Positions 41,098-49,648 of a stretch of DNA of 49,722 nucleotides are shown here, in pieces (positions within the stretch are counted from its first letter, which is position 1; each line of letters begins with the position of its first letter). Origin of the DNA: Bacillota bacterium (GTDB taxonomy: Bacteria; Bacillota; Clostridia; Acetivibrionales; DTU013); contig JAEZLF010000096.1 of assembly GCA_023435925.1 (NCBI GenBank), positions 1 through 49,722 of the forward strand. The letters are read 5' to 3'. The position numbers and the translations under genes are program-made. The notes under the pieces are model-generated. The model searched no databases. It was not told where the DNA came from and saw nothing but the letters and a program-made list of their open reading frames with translations.

Positions 41098-41151
41098 TTT
41101 TCAGCCTATTCGGCACTGACCATTACAGGTCAGTGCCGAATAGGCTGAAAA
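41098..41151. repeat. Large perfect palindrome (24-bp arms), REP-like
   Basis: Positions 41098-41121 and 41128-41151 are exact inverted repeats around ATTACA. The inner CACTGACC-ATTACA-GGTCAGTG matches the core of the repeat at 6410-6455. It stands just past the last gene of the TRAP cluster and could terminate it, although no T-run follows beyond the stem's own T/A ends. Confidence 0.85.
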
Positions 41152-41161
41152 TCAGGTGAAA

Positions 41162-41650
41162 CTACTTTTGTTTATTTATTTTAGAGCTTATATAGTCATA
41201 AAAGGCTTCTTTCTGATCTCCCAGCACCTTGTTATTCAGTACGAAACCATATCGCTCCGATGAGAATATAACCAGCAGCGTCGGTTTCCGGGTTATGCCT
41301 CTGATATCGCCCCATTCAATATCCGATTTCTGATCATCGAGGTTTACATGCATACCCTGCTCATCAAAACCCAGCATAACCTCTTTTGGCATTTTTTGCG
41401 CCTGCTTTCTGGCCCGCAAATAAACAAGCAACGGCTGTATTACTGGAAATATACTGATAGCCATAATAATCAGGCATTTCAACGCGATATGTACGCTTGA
41501 AAAAAACCGGACAGCCAGCAGAATCATCGCAGCGGTAAATACTACATTGGTCACACCAATGATGGATCCATAAATGCCATACATGGATAGCTGCCAAAGA
41601 TCCGACGCAGTGGTATTGATTTTAAAATGATACTTCATAGGCTCTCTCAT
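41162..41650 (-). CDS. YcxB-like membrane protein
   Basis: A 162-residue protein with two membrane helices (about residues 28-50 and 55-75, IGVTNVVFTAAMILLAVRFF and CLIIMAISIFPVIQPLLVYL) and a soluble C-terminal domain with the YcxB-like pattern (DEQGMHVNLDDQKSDIEWGD then IRGITRKPTLLVIFSSERYG). The family has no established function. The start overlaps the stop of DctM by four bases, so it is the last gene of the TRAP operon and may be an accessory to it. Confidence 0.8.
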   Translation of the reverse strand: MREPMKYHFKINTTASDLWQLSMYGIYGSIIGVTNVVFTAAMILLAVRFFSSVHIALKCLIIMAISIFPVIQPLLVYLRARKQAQKMPKEVMLGFDEQGMHVNLDDQKSDIEWGDIRGITRKPTLLVIFSSERYGFVLNNKVLGDQKEAFYDYISSKINKQK

Positions 41651-42939
41651 TTCACAAGTGATGGCAAAAACATGCTGATCTCCGGTATAAACGTTATAAG
41701 CAGCAGCGTTGCAATCATCGCAAGGTAGAATGGCATCATGGCCTTTACAACACGTTCCATTGGAACCTTGCTGACCGCCGAACCAATAAAGAGTACAGCG
41801 CCAACGGGTGGTGTCAAAAGACCTATGCCGCAGTTCAGAACCATCATAATACCAAACTGAACTGGATTAATGCCGATGGAAGTCGCAACCGGAAGCAAGA
41901 TCGGAGTTGCTATCAGGATGATTGGAGCCATATCCATGATACATCCCAGAAACAGCAAAACCAGGTTTATCAACAGCGCGATAACAATTGGGTTGTCTGA
42001 AATATTGATCAACGCATCGGTGGCTCTTGCCGGTACATGAAGGCGTGTGAGCAGATATCCGAATATGCTGGAGGTCGATATCAGGATAAGTACGATGGAT
42101 AATGTATGGATACACTCATCAATCGCCTTCCAGACACCTTTCCAATTCAAACCCTTGTAGATAAATACACTGACAACCAAACTATAAATGACAGCAATTG
42201 CCGCAGACTCGGTAGCAGTAAAGACTCCTAATACTACTCCTACGACAACAATCAAAACGGCTGCCAAGGCCCAAAACGATTTACCGATCTGTATAACCAT
42301 ATTTTTCAGGTTAAATTTATCCCCTTTAGGATATTTCCTTTTTATTGAAATGATATACGTTCCGATCATCAGCGATACTGCCAGCAATGCACCTGGAAGA
42401 TATCCTGCCAAGAACAGGCTTCCAACCGAAACACCGCCTGCTGCCATGGCATAGATTACCATGTTGTGGCTGGGCGGAACCAAGATTCCTTCAACCGACG
42501 AGGAAATGGTTAGGGCTGTCGAGAAATCAGCGTCATACCCTTGTTTCACCATAATCGGAATGAGAATGCTTCCAAGAGATGCCGTGTCTGCCGCCGCAGA
42601 TCCCGATATGCCGCCAAAGAAAAATGAATCAACGACATTCACCATTCCCAGCCCTCCGCGCATCCAACCAACCATGGAATTGGCCAGCGCTATCAGCTTT
42701 TCAGATATACCTCCTGAACCCATTAGTACGCCCATGGTAATAAAGAATGGTACTGCCATAAGGCTAAATGAGCTGATGCCTTTCACCATTTGCTGACAGA
42801 TGGTTGTCAGCGGAAGTTTCAAATACAGGAGTGTGAACAATGATGCAAGGGCAACGGCATAAGATATTTGAAATCGAAGCAATACCATTATTAAAAAACT
42901 TCCAATCAGAATCAGTGTTGCAATACCTTCCACACTCAT
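41647..42939 (-). CDS. dctM: TRAP transporter large permease (DctM)
   Basis: Main membrane subunit of a tripartite ATP-independent periplasmic transporter, which imports organic anions using an ion gradient and a binding protein. The 430 residues have about 12 helices and DctM motifs: FFGGISGSAAADTASLGSIL, LVPPSHNMVIYAMAAGGVSV, CIMDMAPIILIATPILLPVA, FGIMMVLNCGIGLLTPPVGA. The start overlaps the DctQ stop by four bases. The substrate is not evident from sequence; C4-dicarboxylates and sugar acids are common in the family. Confidence 0.95.
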   Translation of the reverse strand: MSVEGIATLILIGSFLIMVLLRFQISYAVALASLFTLLYLKLPLTTICQQMVKGISSFSLMAVPFFITMGVLMGSGGISEKLIALANSMVGWMRGGLGMVNVVDSFFFGGISGSAAADTASLGSILIPIMVKQGYDADFSTALTISSSVEGILVPPSHNMVIYAMAAGGVSVGSLFLAGYLPGALLAVSLMIGTYIISIKRKYPKGDKFNLKNMVIQIGKSFWALAAVLIVVVGVVLGVFTATESAAIAVIYSLVVSVFIYKGLNWKGVWKAIDECIHTLSIVLILISTSSIFGYLLTRLHVPARATDALINISDNPIVIALLINLVLLFLGCIMDMAPIILIATPILLPVATSIGINPVQFGIMMVLNCGIGLLTPPVGAVLFIGSAVSKVPMERVVKAMMPFYLAMIATLLLITFIPEISMFLPSLVK

Positions 42940-43499
42940 AATGTACTCCCTTCACTTATTGTACTTTCTTCGCTTGCTGTACTCACCTTGCCTGTACAAG
43001 AACTCTTAATGTGATTGTAGAAAACCTCCAATTGGAAGATGAGCATCGCGACCCCTGCTAAGGGGATCGGAAAATACATCCACTTTCTGGACAAGTTGGG
43101 CATACTGACATACACACCTTTTGAACCGATCTGAATAGCATATTTCCAACCTTCGGTTATCATCACAATTGCAAGGACAAAAACTGCAATATCCGATAAA
43201 ATATCCAATACAAGAATGAGTTTTTTAGGAAGATACCGATCAAACGCACTCATGCGAATATGAGTGCCTCGCCGAATCGCCAGTGCGGCAGAAAGCACCG
43301 CCATGTAGCTCATAAGAGTCAAAACAATCTCCTCACTCCAGGCCGGATCAGGAATAAAGGAAATAAATCTCCCTGCGACCGCCATTGATGTGATGAGTAT
43401 ATCTGCTATCAAAAGAATTTTACATATAAAAAGAACAATCTCATAAACCATATCATATGCGGGTTTCATCTTATCAATGGTATCAAAGATTTTTGGCAT
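42936..43499 (-). CDS. dctQ: TRAP transporter small permease (DctQ)
   Basis: Four-helix small subunit of 187 residues. Family features: AGRFISFIPDPAWSEEIVLT with the conserved tryptophan-glutamate pair, LAIRRGTHIRMSAFDRYL, and SRKWMYFPIPLAGVAMLIFQ at the last helix. The acidic, serine-rich tail (KVSTASEESTISEGS) is unusual but outside the membrane part. It forms the permease core with DctM, whose gene overlaps its stop codon. It is about 155 bases downstream of DctP, separated by a stable hairpin. Confidence 0.93.
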   Translation of the reverse strand: MPKIFDTIDKMKPAYDMVYEIVLFICKILLIADILITSMAVAGRFISFIPDPAWSEEIVLTLMSYMAVLSAALAIRRGTHIRMSAFDRYLPKKLILVLDILSDIAVFVLAIVMITEGWKYAIQIGSKGVYVSMPNLSRKWMYFPIPLAGVAMLIFQLEVFYNHIKSSCTGKVSTASEESTISEGSTL

Positions 43500-43561
43500 A
43501 TTTACCTCCTCATAAGTAATTCCAGGCCCCGATAATTCGAAGCAGAATTATCTAAACTCAG

Positions 43562-43594
43562 GGCAGTCCCCTGCAATATAAGCAGGAGACTGCC
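43562..43594 (-). other. Hairpin between dctP and dctQ
   Basis: GGCAGTCCCCTGC (43562-43574) pairs with GCAGGAGACTGCC (43582-43594); the one imperfect position is a G-U wobble on the minus strand. No T-run. It probably protects the 3' end of the binding-protein message, as in the sugar importer operon. Confidence 0.75.
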
Positions 43595-43654
43595 ATTGTC
43601 ATTTCAACACATTCATTTTACCTGTATCTTCAAAAGATACTGACCTCAACTGGC

Positions 43655-44761
43655 TTACTTCATATCAAGAATTTTCTGGTAAAGCTCTTTATTGTTAGCC
43701 GATGCGGAAGCAATAACATCCTTGCAGGCGTCCTGCCATGGTTTGTTGTCTGTAACTTCAATAATTTTTATACCGGCTGCCTTCAACTCATCAAGCACTT
43801 TTTTCTCGGCGTCTTCAGAGATTTCTCTGTTATATTCTGATGCAAATTTTCCTGCTTCCATAAGATTGCTCTGCTGATCTTTAGAAAGCTTATCCCATGC
43901 CGCATCTGTGATAATAACCTGAATCGCGCCAAGTGTATGTGCATCCAGGATCATTGTCGGAGCGACTTCATGGAATGAATTTGCTTTATAGTTCGCGATA
44001 GGTTGTTCGGCCCCATCTACAACACCGGACTGAAGTGCAGAATATAGCTCACCAAAGGATACGACCGTCGGAGAAGCGCCAAGTGCTTCTACCATACCAG
44101 TCATGACAGGGTCTGTGGATACACGGATTTTCATACCCTTCAGGTCTTCTATTCCATTAATGTCTTTTGTTGTGAAGAAGTGTCTAAAACCTTCTTCGCC
44201 ATAGAACAGACCTCTGACACCGCTTCCGTTTTCATGAGGCTCAAGAAGGAATTCCGGTGCCAGATCAGAGGTCGCAAATTTCCAGAAGTGTTCACGGTTT
44301 GCAAACGTAAAAGGAATAGCGAGCAGCTTTGACTTTTCTCCGCCATAGCTTGTCAGTGAAAATGCGGAAATACGGGACATGTCGACGGTACCGCCGCCGC
44401 CAAGCATTGTATCCAGCACATCATTTTCGGCTCCTAAAACACCGCTGTGCTGAATGTCAATCTTGATTGTTCCTTTGGAAAGCTCTTCAACTTTTTCTTT
44501 GAACTTCAAAGCAGTTTTGCCAACGATCGAATCCAACGGATTAACCTCTGCATAGACAAGCGTGACCTCTGGGCTTGGTGCTTCTACCTTTGTCTGAGCT
44601 TCCTCGGCAGGAGTTGCTTCAGCGGGAGTTTCGGCGGGAGCTGTATTGGCGGGAGCCGCTTGATCAGGTGTAGTAGATTGTGTCGGTGATTTCAACCCAC
44701 ATCCGGCCATCGAAATAATAGATACAAGACAGATCAGAACGATAAATAACCTCTTTTTCAT
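43655..44761 (-). CDS. dctP: TRAP transporter substrate-binding lipoprotein (DctP)
   Basis: Extracellular receptor of the TRAP importer. The lipoprotein signal (LIVLICLVSIISMAGC type, read as FIVLICLVSIISMAGCG) is followed by a 45-residue Pro/Ala/Glu/Thr-rich linker. The DctP domain contains GAENDVLDTMLGGGGTVDMS, GIEDLKGMKIRVSTDPVM (carrying the conserved arginine that binds the ligand carboxylate), GASPTVVSFGELYSALQSGV and VDGAEQPIANYKANSFHEVA, all standard for the family. It has its own promoter-like region in the 114 bases upstream and is followed by a hairpin before dctQ. A second DctP-like protein is encoded 1.8 kb upstream next to the kinase. Confidence 0.95.
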   Translation of the reverse strand: MKKRLFIVLICLVSIISMAGCGLKSPTQSTTPDQAAPANTAPAETPAEATPAEEAQTKVEAPSPEVTLVYAEVNPLDSIVGKTALKFKEKVEELSKGTIKIDIQHSGVLGAENDVLDTMLGGGGTVDMSRISAFSLTSYGGEKSKLLAIPFTFANREHFWKFATSDLAPEFLLEPHENGSGVRGLFYGEEGFRHFFTTKDINGIEDLKGMKIRVSTDPVMTGMVEALGASPTVVSFGELYSALQSGVVDGAEQPIANYKANSFHEVAPTMILDAHTLGAIQVIITDAAWDKLSKDQQSNLMEAGKFASEYNREISEDAEKKVLDELKAAGIKIIEVTDNKPWQDACKDVIASASANNKELYQKILDMK

Positions 44762-44809
44762 ATTTTCCTCCTTACAAATTTGCAGATTAGTATAATTCTT
44801 ACATTCGCA

Positions 44810-44832
44810 ATTATAGCATTTGTATAAATGCT
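44810..44832 (-). promoter_or_regulatory. Promoter -10 with adjoining palindrome upstream of dctP
   Basis: On the minus strand TATAAT (44815-44810) is directly preceded by AGCATTT-ATAC-AAATGCT (44832-44815), a perfect palindrome of seven-base arms occupying the spacer. The -35 region is poor (TTACAA), as expected for a promoter that needs an activator. Confidence 0.55.
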
Positions 44833-44875
44833 TGTAATAGCATAATAAAGCTGCTCATTAGTACAATTTCGTCAA

Positions 44876-46462
44876 TTATTTGGATCCGGCTTGCCAGAAT
44901 TTGATTCTATATTCAGTCGGCGTGAGTCCCTCAGATTTTTTAAACACTCGTGTAAAATAGTTTGGGTCCATAAATCCGACCCGATATGTGACGTCCTTAA
45001 CCGTAAGTACTGGATCGCTTAACAGCCTTCTTGCCTGAGCAATGCGGAAACTGGCAAGATAGTCAGTAAAGGTAACTCCAAAAGTCTTTTTAAATAGTTT
45101 ACCGAAGTAATAAGTACTGAAACCGATCTCATAGGCAACTTCCTCCAAGGTAAGGTTACCACAGTAATTTTCATGAATATATCGAATGGCTTTGTCCATA
45201 ATATCGGGAGTCTTTCTGCTTCTCTGCTCCTTCAATGCCTTTAAAACCTCAAAAAGGTACCCATGAATATATTTTCTGGCTTCCCCCATAGACTCAATGT
45301 TTTTTAAATCGCCAAAAACGTCTTCCGGAACCGCGTGCCTCAACTGGCTCTCCTTGTTCAGATATCGACTCATCAATATGAAAAACTCATATAACTTCAG
45401 CTTTGCCTCATTCATATCATTCGAAGCAAAGATGATATTATCCAAAATATGATCGGCTTTTTGGATAACAACCTCTTCCATCTCATTAAATATACTGAGC
45501 CACAATTCATTCTCGGTTATTTCAAGGCTATTCCCCGATATATGTCCGATATCCAAATCCTCCATAATAGATAACTGCATATTCCTCGCTGCAGCCTTCG
45601 CCTGTGCGAATGATTTCCACAGCTGGGATATTTGATTAGTTTGATCACCGAAACCATAATAAAGCTTTACTGCGATCTGTTCACTCAGGTCCTCTCCTGT
45701 CATCTGGATTTCGTCCTTGATCAGCCTTATGTAATGGCTTCTCATTTCAGGCGTATATCCGAAAACCAGTAAATATATAGTATTTTTGACATGGTTCATC
45801 ATGAATTTAATATTTTTATCAAGTGATGTACACAGTTGTTGTGTAAACCTTTTTATAATCATTATTCTATTAACATGACTGACTGTGCTGTTTTCTAAAA
45901 AGTCAACCTGTACGACGACACCAAAACCCTCCTCAAACTCGTTCAGCATAAATTTCAGGTAATCCGCAGCCTGATGTTCATCGATTTCACCATTGACAAC
46001 GGAGTTAACAAATTCATTTTTCAGATAACCGGATATTTGGTCGATTTTAACCTCAAGCGATTCTCTTTGGCGTTTCTTTTGAAGTTCCTTCTCCAGCTGT
46101 CTGATACAGGATTGCAATATTTCCAGAGTCTTTTCGTTTGAACCCGGTTTTACAATAAACTCCTCTACACCTATTTTTATTGCCTCATGGGTATATTCCA
46201 GGTTGTCATATGCAGTTACAAATATGATTTTTACATCGGGCTTCCTCTCTCTAAGAATCCGACCTGCCTCAACGCCGTTTAAGCCCGGCATCAGTATATC
46301 CAGCGTCACAATATCCGGATCAAATTTCTCTGCAATGGAAAGTGCCTCTTGACCATTGGCTGCTTCCATTACTTCAGAAATTTCAAGATTGCTGTTTTCC
46401 ACAATAAACTTTAAAGCTTCTCTTTCAATGGCTTCATCATCAACGACTAATAATTTAAACAA
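44876..46462 (-). CDS. YesN-type response regulator (receiver plus AraC domain)
   Basis: Response regulator of 528 residues. The receiver (residues 1-120) has VVDDEAIERE, the phosphoacceptor aspartate in DIVTLDILMPGLNG (about residue 55), FVTAYD and EEFIVKPG. A long middle region (about 280 residues) follows, with a coiled stretch near CIRQLEKELQKKRQRE. The C-terminal AraC pair of helix-turn-helix motifs is LTLEEVAYEIGFSTYYFGKL and VKDVTYRVGFMDPNYFTRVF. The start is a TTG at 46462 with GAGGTG six bases upstream; a nearby ATG is out of frame. It should activate the TRAP genes just downstream. Confidence 0.93.
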   Translation of the reverse strand: MFKLLVVDDEAIEREALKFIVENSNLEISEVMEAANGQEALSIAEKFDPDIVTLDILMPGLNGVEAGRILRERKPDVKIIFVTAYDNLEYTHEAIKIGVEEFIVKPGSNEKTLEILQSCIRQLEKELQKKRQRESLEVKIDQISGYLKNEFVNSVVNGEIDEHQAADYLKFMLNEFEEGFGVVVQVDFLENSTVSHVNRIMIIKRFTQQLCTSLDKNIKFMMNHVKNTIYLLVFGYTPEMRSHYIRLIKDEIQMTGEDLSEQIAVKLYYGFGDQTNQISQLWKSFAQAKAAARNMQLSIMEDLDIGHISGNSLEITENELWLSIFNEMEEVVIQKADHILDNIIFASNDMNEAKLKLYEFFILMSRYLNKESQLRHAVPEDVFGDLKNIESMGEARKYIHGYLFEVLKALKEQRSRKTPDIMDKAIRYIHENYCGNLTLEEVAYEIGFSTYYFGKLFKKTFGVTFTDYLASFRIAQARRLLSDPVLTVKDVTYRVGFMDPNYFTRVFKKSEGLTPTEYRIKFWQAGSK

Positions 46463-46526
46463 CCATTACACCTCTTTTTGGAACACCGGTTAAACCAGAC
46501 AGGATTTCGATATGACTGCTTGTCTG

Positions 46527-47531
46527 TCACTTTTCCTTAATTCTCCTGATCAGGTCACCGTATTGTTCCTCATAATTGTCATAAACCGGTTGAACAGCCT
46601 GGACAAAAGCCGAGCGGTCTTTCAGCTCAATGATTTTCACGCCTTCCTCGATCAATTGTTCTTTTGCCTTCTCTTCCATCTCAGACCACAATATCTTTTG
46701 ATAGACCGTCGTTTCCTTGGCCGCTTTTTTGATGATTGTCCAATCTTCCTCAGAAAGATTTGGTAATGCAATCTTGCTGCCTATGAGTATTTCAGGGATC
46801 CTCAGATGTTCATCCATCGTGTAATAGCTGGCTACCTGGTAATGCGATGAGGTCAGATAACTTGAAAAATTGTTTTCGGCTCCGTCCGCATCCCCCTGTT
46901 GAATCAATGAATATACTTCTCCGTATGGCTTTAATACACCTGTAAATCCCATAGCTTTTGATATTTCCATCATCAATGAATTCTCCATCAGACGAATGGT
47001 CAGGCCATCCAGATCTTTCACCTTCTCAATGGGCCGATCCCTTGTATAGAAGCCTCTGGAGCCCGCATCAAACCATGTCAGGCCAATAAAACCGTAATCA
47101 CCAACTCCCTCAAGCAATTCGTCCCCGATATCACTGTCCAGGACGCGCCACATGTGCTCACGGTTTTCATATAAATAGGGAAGCTGAAGCACATATAGGT
47201 CAGGGACGGTTTCAACCAAATTCGCTATCGAAACCCGCGTAAAATCAATAGCGCCAAAGCGAACCTGTTCGATGACTTCCGGTTCTGTCCCTAATTCCTG
47301 ATCAGAGTAGACAATAATCTTGATTCTTCCATCCGTTTCCTCCTCTACGAGCCTGGCAAACTCCAAATCTGCCTGTGCCGTAGGATGACTCATGGGATGG
47401 GATTCAGCCAATCGGAAGGTATAAGCATAGGTTTCCTTCATGTTGGTGCGAATATTATTACAACCGGTGATTATTAACAGTAAGGCGCTGCTAATACATA
47501 TGCTGAAAACAAACTTATAGGTACGCATCAT
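46527..47531 (-). CDS. DctP-like TRAP binding lipoprotein, probable sensor accessory
   Basis: A second DctP-family protein (334 residues) lying between the histidine kinase and response regulator. It has a lipoprotein signal (VFSICISSALLLIITGC) and the complete domain: ESHPMSHPTAQADLEFARLV, KVKDLDGLTIRLMENSLMME (with the carboxylate-binding arginine), FTGVLKPYGEVYSLIQQGDA and DGAENNFSSYLTSSHYQVAS. Its ATG at 47531 lies inside the kinase gene (17-base overlap), with GGAG seven bases upstream, so the two are co-translated. The position suggests that it presents the substrate to the kinase instead of, or as well as, transporting it. The two DctP proteins are clearly different in sequence. Confidence 0.9.
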   Translation of the reverse strand: MMRTYKFVFSICISSALLLIITGCNNIRTNMKETYAYTFRLAESHPMSHPTAQADLEFARLVEEETDGRIKIIVYSDQELGTEPEVIEQVRFGAIDFTRVSIANLVETVPDLYVLQLPYLYENREHMWRVLDSDIGDELLEGVGDYGFIGLTWFDAGSRGFYTRDRPIEKVKDLDGLTIRLMENSLMMEISKAMGFTGVLKPYGEVYSLIQQGDADGAENNFSSYLTSSHYQVASYYTMDEHLRIPEILIGSKIALPNLSEEDWTIIKKAAKETTVYQKILWSEMEEKAKEQLIEEGVKIIELKDRSAFVQAVQPVYDNYEEQYGDLIRRIKEK

Positions 47532-49023
47532 GAAACGACTCCTTTGCATATCTGATTTCTATGCTTGTTCCATCATTGATCCGGCTTCGGATTTTTAACT
47601 GACCGCTATGTCCGTCAGCTAATCGTAACCGGTGATAGACATTAGCAACACCGATGCTGTTTTCTGCAGAGACATCAAAGCTTTTGACCTGTTCCAGCTG
47701 TTCCTTCGACATACCGATCCCAGTGTTTGTTATGCGTACCACAATAATTGCCTGTCCCGAACCGTCATTTCTCATCATGGCTTTAATTCTGATTTTGCCG
47801 CCTTCAACCTTCGGTTCGATACCGTGGATAATAGCATTTTCAACCAGAGGCTGAAATAAAAAAATGGGTATGGAAACGGCTTTGCATTCATCACTCACAC
47901 ACTCAATATATTGAAGACGATCGCCGAATCGCACCTTTTGCAGATAGATATAGTCATTAATAATATACAATTCCTCCGACATTGGTACAATGGAGTTCTT
48001 TTGCCGCAGCCGATACCTGAACAGGTTAGACAATGCACGCGTCAGCTTCACAGATTTTTCAGCATTCTCAAACATTGCGGTTCTTGAAATGGTATTCAAA
48101 GTATTAAACAGAAAATGGGGATTAATTTGGGATTGCAGTGCTTCAAATCGTGCTTGCTTCACTAGCTGTTCCATCCTGACAATTTTAAGCTCCTCCTCAT
48201 GTAGTTTTTTCTCAATCTCCGCTTTCTGTTTCAAGTCCTGAACGTACTTCCTGATATTCGTGCTCATTATGCTGAAGGAATCTGCCAGGACACCAATTTC
48301 ATCCTTTGAGCGAATCGATAACGGCTCAATATCCAAGTCACCTTGTGCCATAATCATTGAGGATTGCGCCAGTTTTTTGATCGGATTGACCAGCTTATTC
48401 GTCAACAGGAGTACAATGAGCATGGCCAATAGAAACATTGCCGTAATCGTTAGAATGGAGATCTGTCGCATTACCTCAGCTTTCCTTACCACTTGGCTGT
48501 ATAATTTAGTCCCCTCATTTAGACTTAGATTTAAAAGCGATTGAATGTAACTGCTGGTATACTTCTGAATGTCACGCCCCTCGTAGAAGCTGACATAGTA
48601 GTTCTTGACACCCTGCTCTCTGTCTGAAATAGCTTTCTCGAAATAATCAAAATAGATGGTTGTAGAATTGGCAATAGCCTTGATGTAAAAATAGATATCG
48701 AGGGAATCAAACTCTTCATACAATGGATCAAGCATGTTTTGGATTTCTTCCTTCGTCTCCTGATATTTGACTTTTTCCTCTTGCTCCAGAGTTTTGAGAA
48801 AGGAATCCAGTGAATTGTAATTGTCCTCAACCAGCAGCTGCATACGGTTTATTGCATAATAGTTCATCACAGTATTATTAAATTGGTCTGTTATCGCATA
48901 GTTGTTGTTATTTAAGTACAGGTTAAAAACTGACACCAGCGTTAGTACGCAAAAAAAGGAAGTCAAAAATTTGACACGTATGGATAAATGCTCCCAAATT
49001 TCGCCGATTCGCTTCATAGACAT
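47515..49023 (-). CDS. YesM-type sensor histidine kinase
   Basis: Membrane kinase of 502 residues. The first helix is at about residues 18-37 and the second at about 168-190 (ISILTITAMFLLAMLIVLLL), enclosing an extracellular domain of about 130 residues without a recognised fold. A HAMP segment (LVNPIKKLAQSSMIMAQGDL), a coiled coil and the LytS/YesM His_kinase domain follow (SQINPHFLFNTLNTISRTA, phosphohistidine in NPHF). The ATPase part has PLVENAIIHGIEP and RITNTGIGMS. The ATG follows AAGGAG by seven bases. It opens the seven-gene leftward cluster and pairs with the YesN regulator and DctP-like lipoprotein. Confidence 0.93.
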   Translation of the reverse strand: MSMKRIGEIWEHLSIRVKFLTSFFCVLTLVSVFNLYLNNNNYAITDQFNNTVMNYYAINRMQLLVEDNYNSLDSFLKTLEQEEKVKYQETKEEIQNMLDPLYEEFDSLDIYFYIKAIANSTTIYFDYFEKAISDREQGVKNYYVSFYEGRDIQKYTSSYIQSLLNLSLNEGTKLYSQVVRKAEVMRQISILTITAMFLLAMLIVLLLTNKLVNPIKKLAQSSMIMAQGDLDIEPLSIRSKDEIGVLADSFSIMSTNIRKYVQDLKQKAEIEKKLHEEELKIVRMEQLVKQARFEALQSQINPHFLFNTLNTISRTAMFENAEKSVKLTRALSNLFRYRLRQKNSIVPMSEELYIINDYIYLQKVRFGDRLQYIECVSDECKAVSIPIFLFQPLVENAIIHGIEPKVEGGKIRIKAMMRNDGSGQAIIVVRITNTGIGMSKEQLEQVKSFDVSAENSIGVANVYHRLRLADGHSGQLKIRSRINDGTSIEIRYAKESFHDAYL

Positions 49024-49183
49024 TTACCTGCTCCTTAACGGTCCAGCTGCGTTCGATGTTTCATCTCACCGGAGGATTTGCACGAAGCCGCATTCTCAAG
49101 TTTAAAGATGTATAAATCTGCATGAAATAATTTCTTTCTTTATAATATAATAGCATTTTGAAAAAAAAATGAAAAGGAGTATA

Positions 49184-49255
49184 ATGATAAACATAGTACT
49201 TCGCAAGCACTTATTGAAATCATCTAAACAAAGAAAGGAATGCGCCTATGGATAA
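49184..49255 (+). CDS. Small leader ORF, 23 residues
   Basis: ATG at 49184 has a strong AGGAG five bases upstream, and the frame (MINIVLRKHLLKSSKQRKEC to stop at 49253-49255) overlaps the next start codon by eight bases. A TATAAT lies at 49141-49146. The basic peptide has no known match. It is either a coupled leader peptide or a real microprotein. Confidence 0.5.
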   Translation: MINIVLRKHLLKSSKQRKECAYG

Positions 49256-49451
49256 GTTTTCTATTCTGGATATCGGAGGAAATACCAGAGATATTCCTTA
49301 CCTCATAAAAGAACTCCGTCAGAAAAATTTGATTGTGGCAACTGAGAAAGATGCCGGTGGTGATACCGTTTACCTGACCAATAATCTGTTTGCTGTAAAA
49401 AAAGTCATTAGTGAATACGACGGATTGATGCTGGATATAGTCAGAAAATAA
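49248..49451 (+). CDS. Small hypothetical protein, 67 residues
   Basis: The frame MDKFSILDIGGNTRDIPYLI continues with a mixed charged sequence (TEKDAGGDTVYLTNNLF) and ends YDGLMLDIVRK. AAGGAA stands nine bases before the ATG, and its start lies inside the end of the 23-residue ORF, suggesting coupled translation. No family was recognised. The fold looks soluble. It sits on the opposite strand from the kinase gene and heads a set of small ORFs. Confidence 0.6.
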   Translation: MDKFSILDIGGNTRDIPYLIKELRQKNLIVATEKDAGGDTVYLTNNLFAVKKVISEYDGLMLDIVRK

Positions 49452-49463
49452 GGACTTAAAAAG

Positions 49464-49631
49464 ATGTCCCCTACGAATTTTTCATTCTGTACTGAAGCGT
49501 TCTATAATGATTTGAGGCATGATGTGAGCTCTCCGTTCTATATTTCCGGGGAATTGTTACATTATCTGTTAAATGATACAATTAATGTGTATCTACATGA
49601 GTGTAATGATTCTTCAAATCCTGTTGAGTAA
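49464..49631 (+). CDS. Small hypothetical protein, 55 residues
   Basis: The frame starts MSPTNFSFCTEAFYNDLRHD and ends SSNPVE. AAGGA is about ten bases upstream, a slightly long spacing. Two cysteines and many acidic residues; no family recognised. It lies 12 bases after the 67-residue ORF and 17 bases before the next start, so the three could be one operon. Confidence 0.45.
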   Translation: MSPTNFSFCTEAFYNDLRHDVSSPFYISGELLHYLLNDTINVYLHECNDSSNPVE

Positions 49632-49648
49632 AAAAGGAGAGTTTGTAT

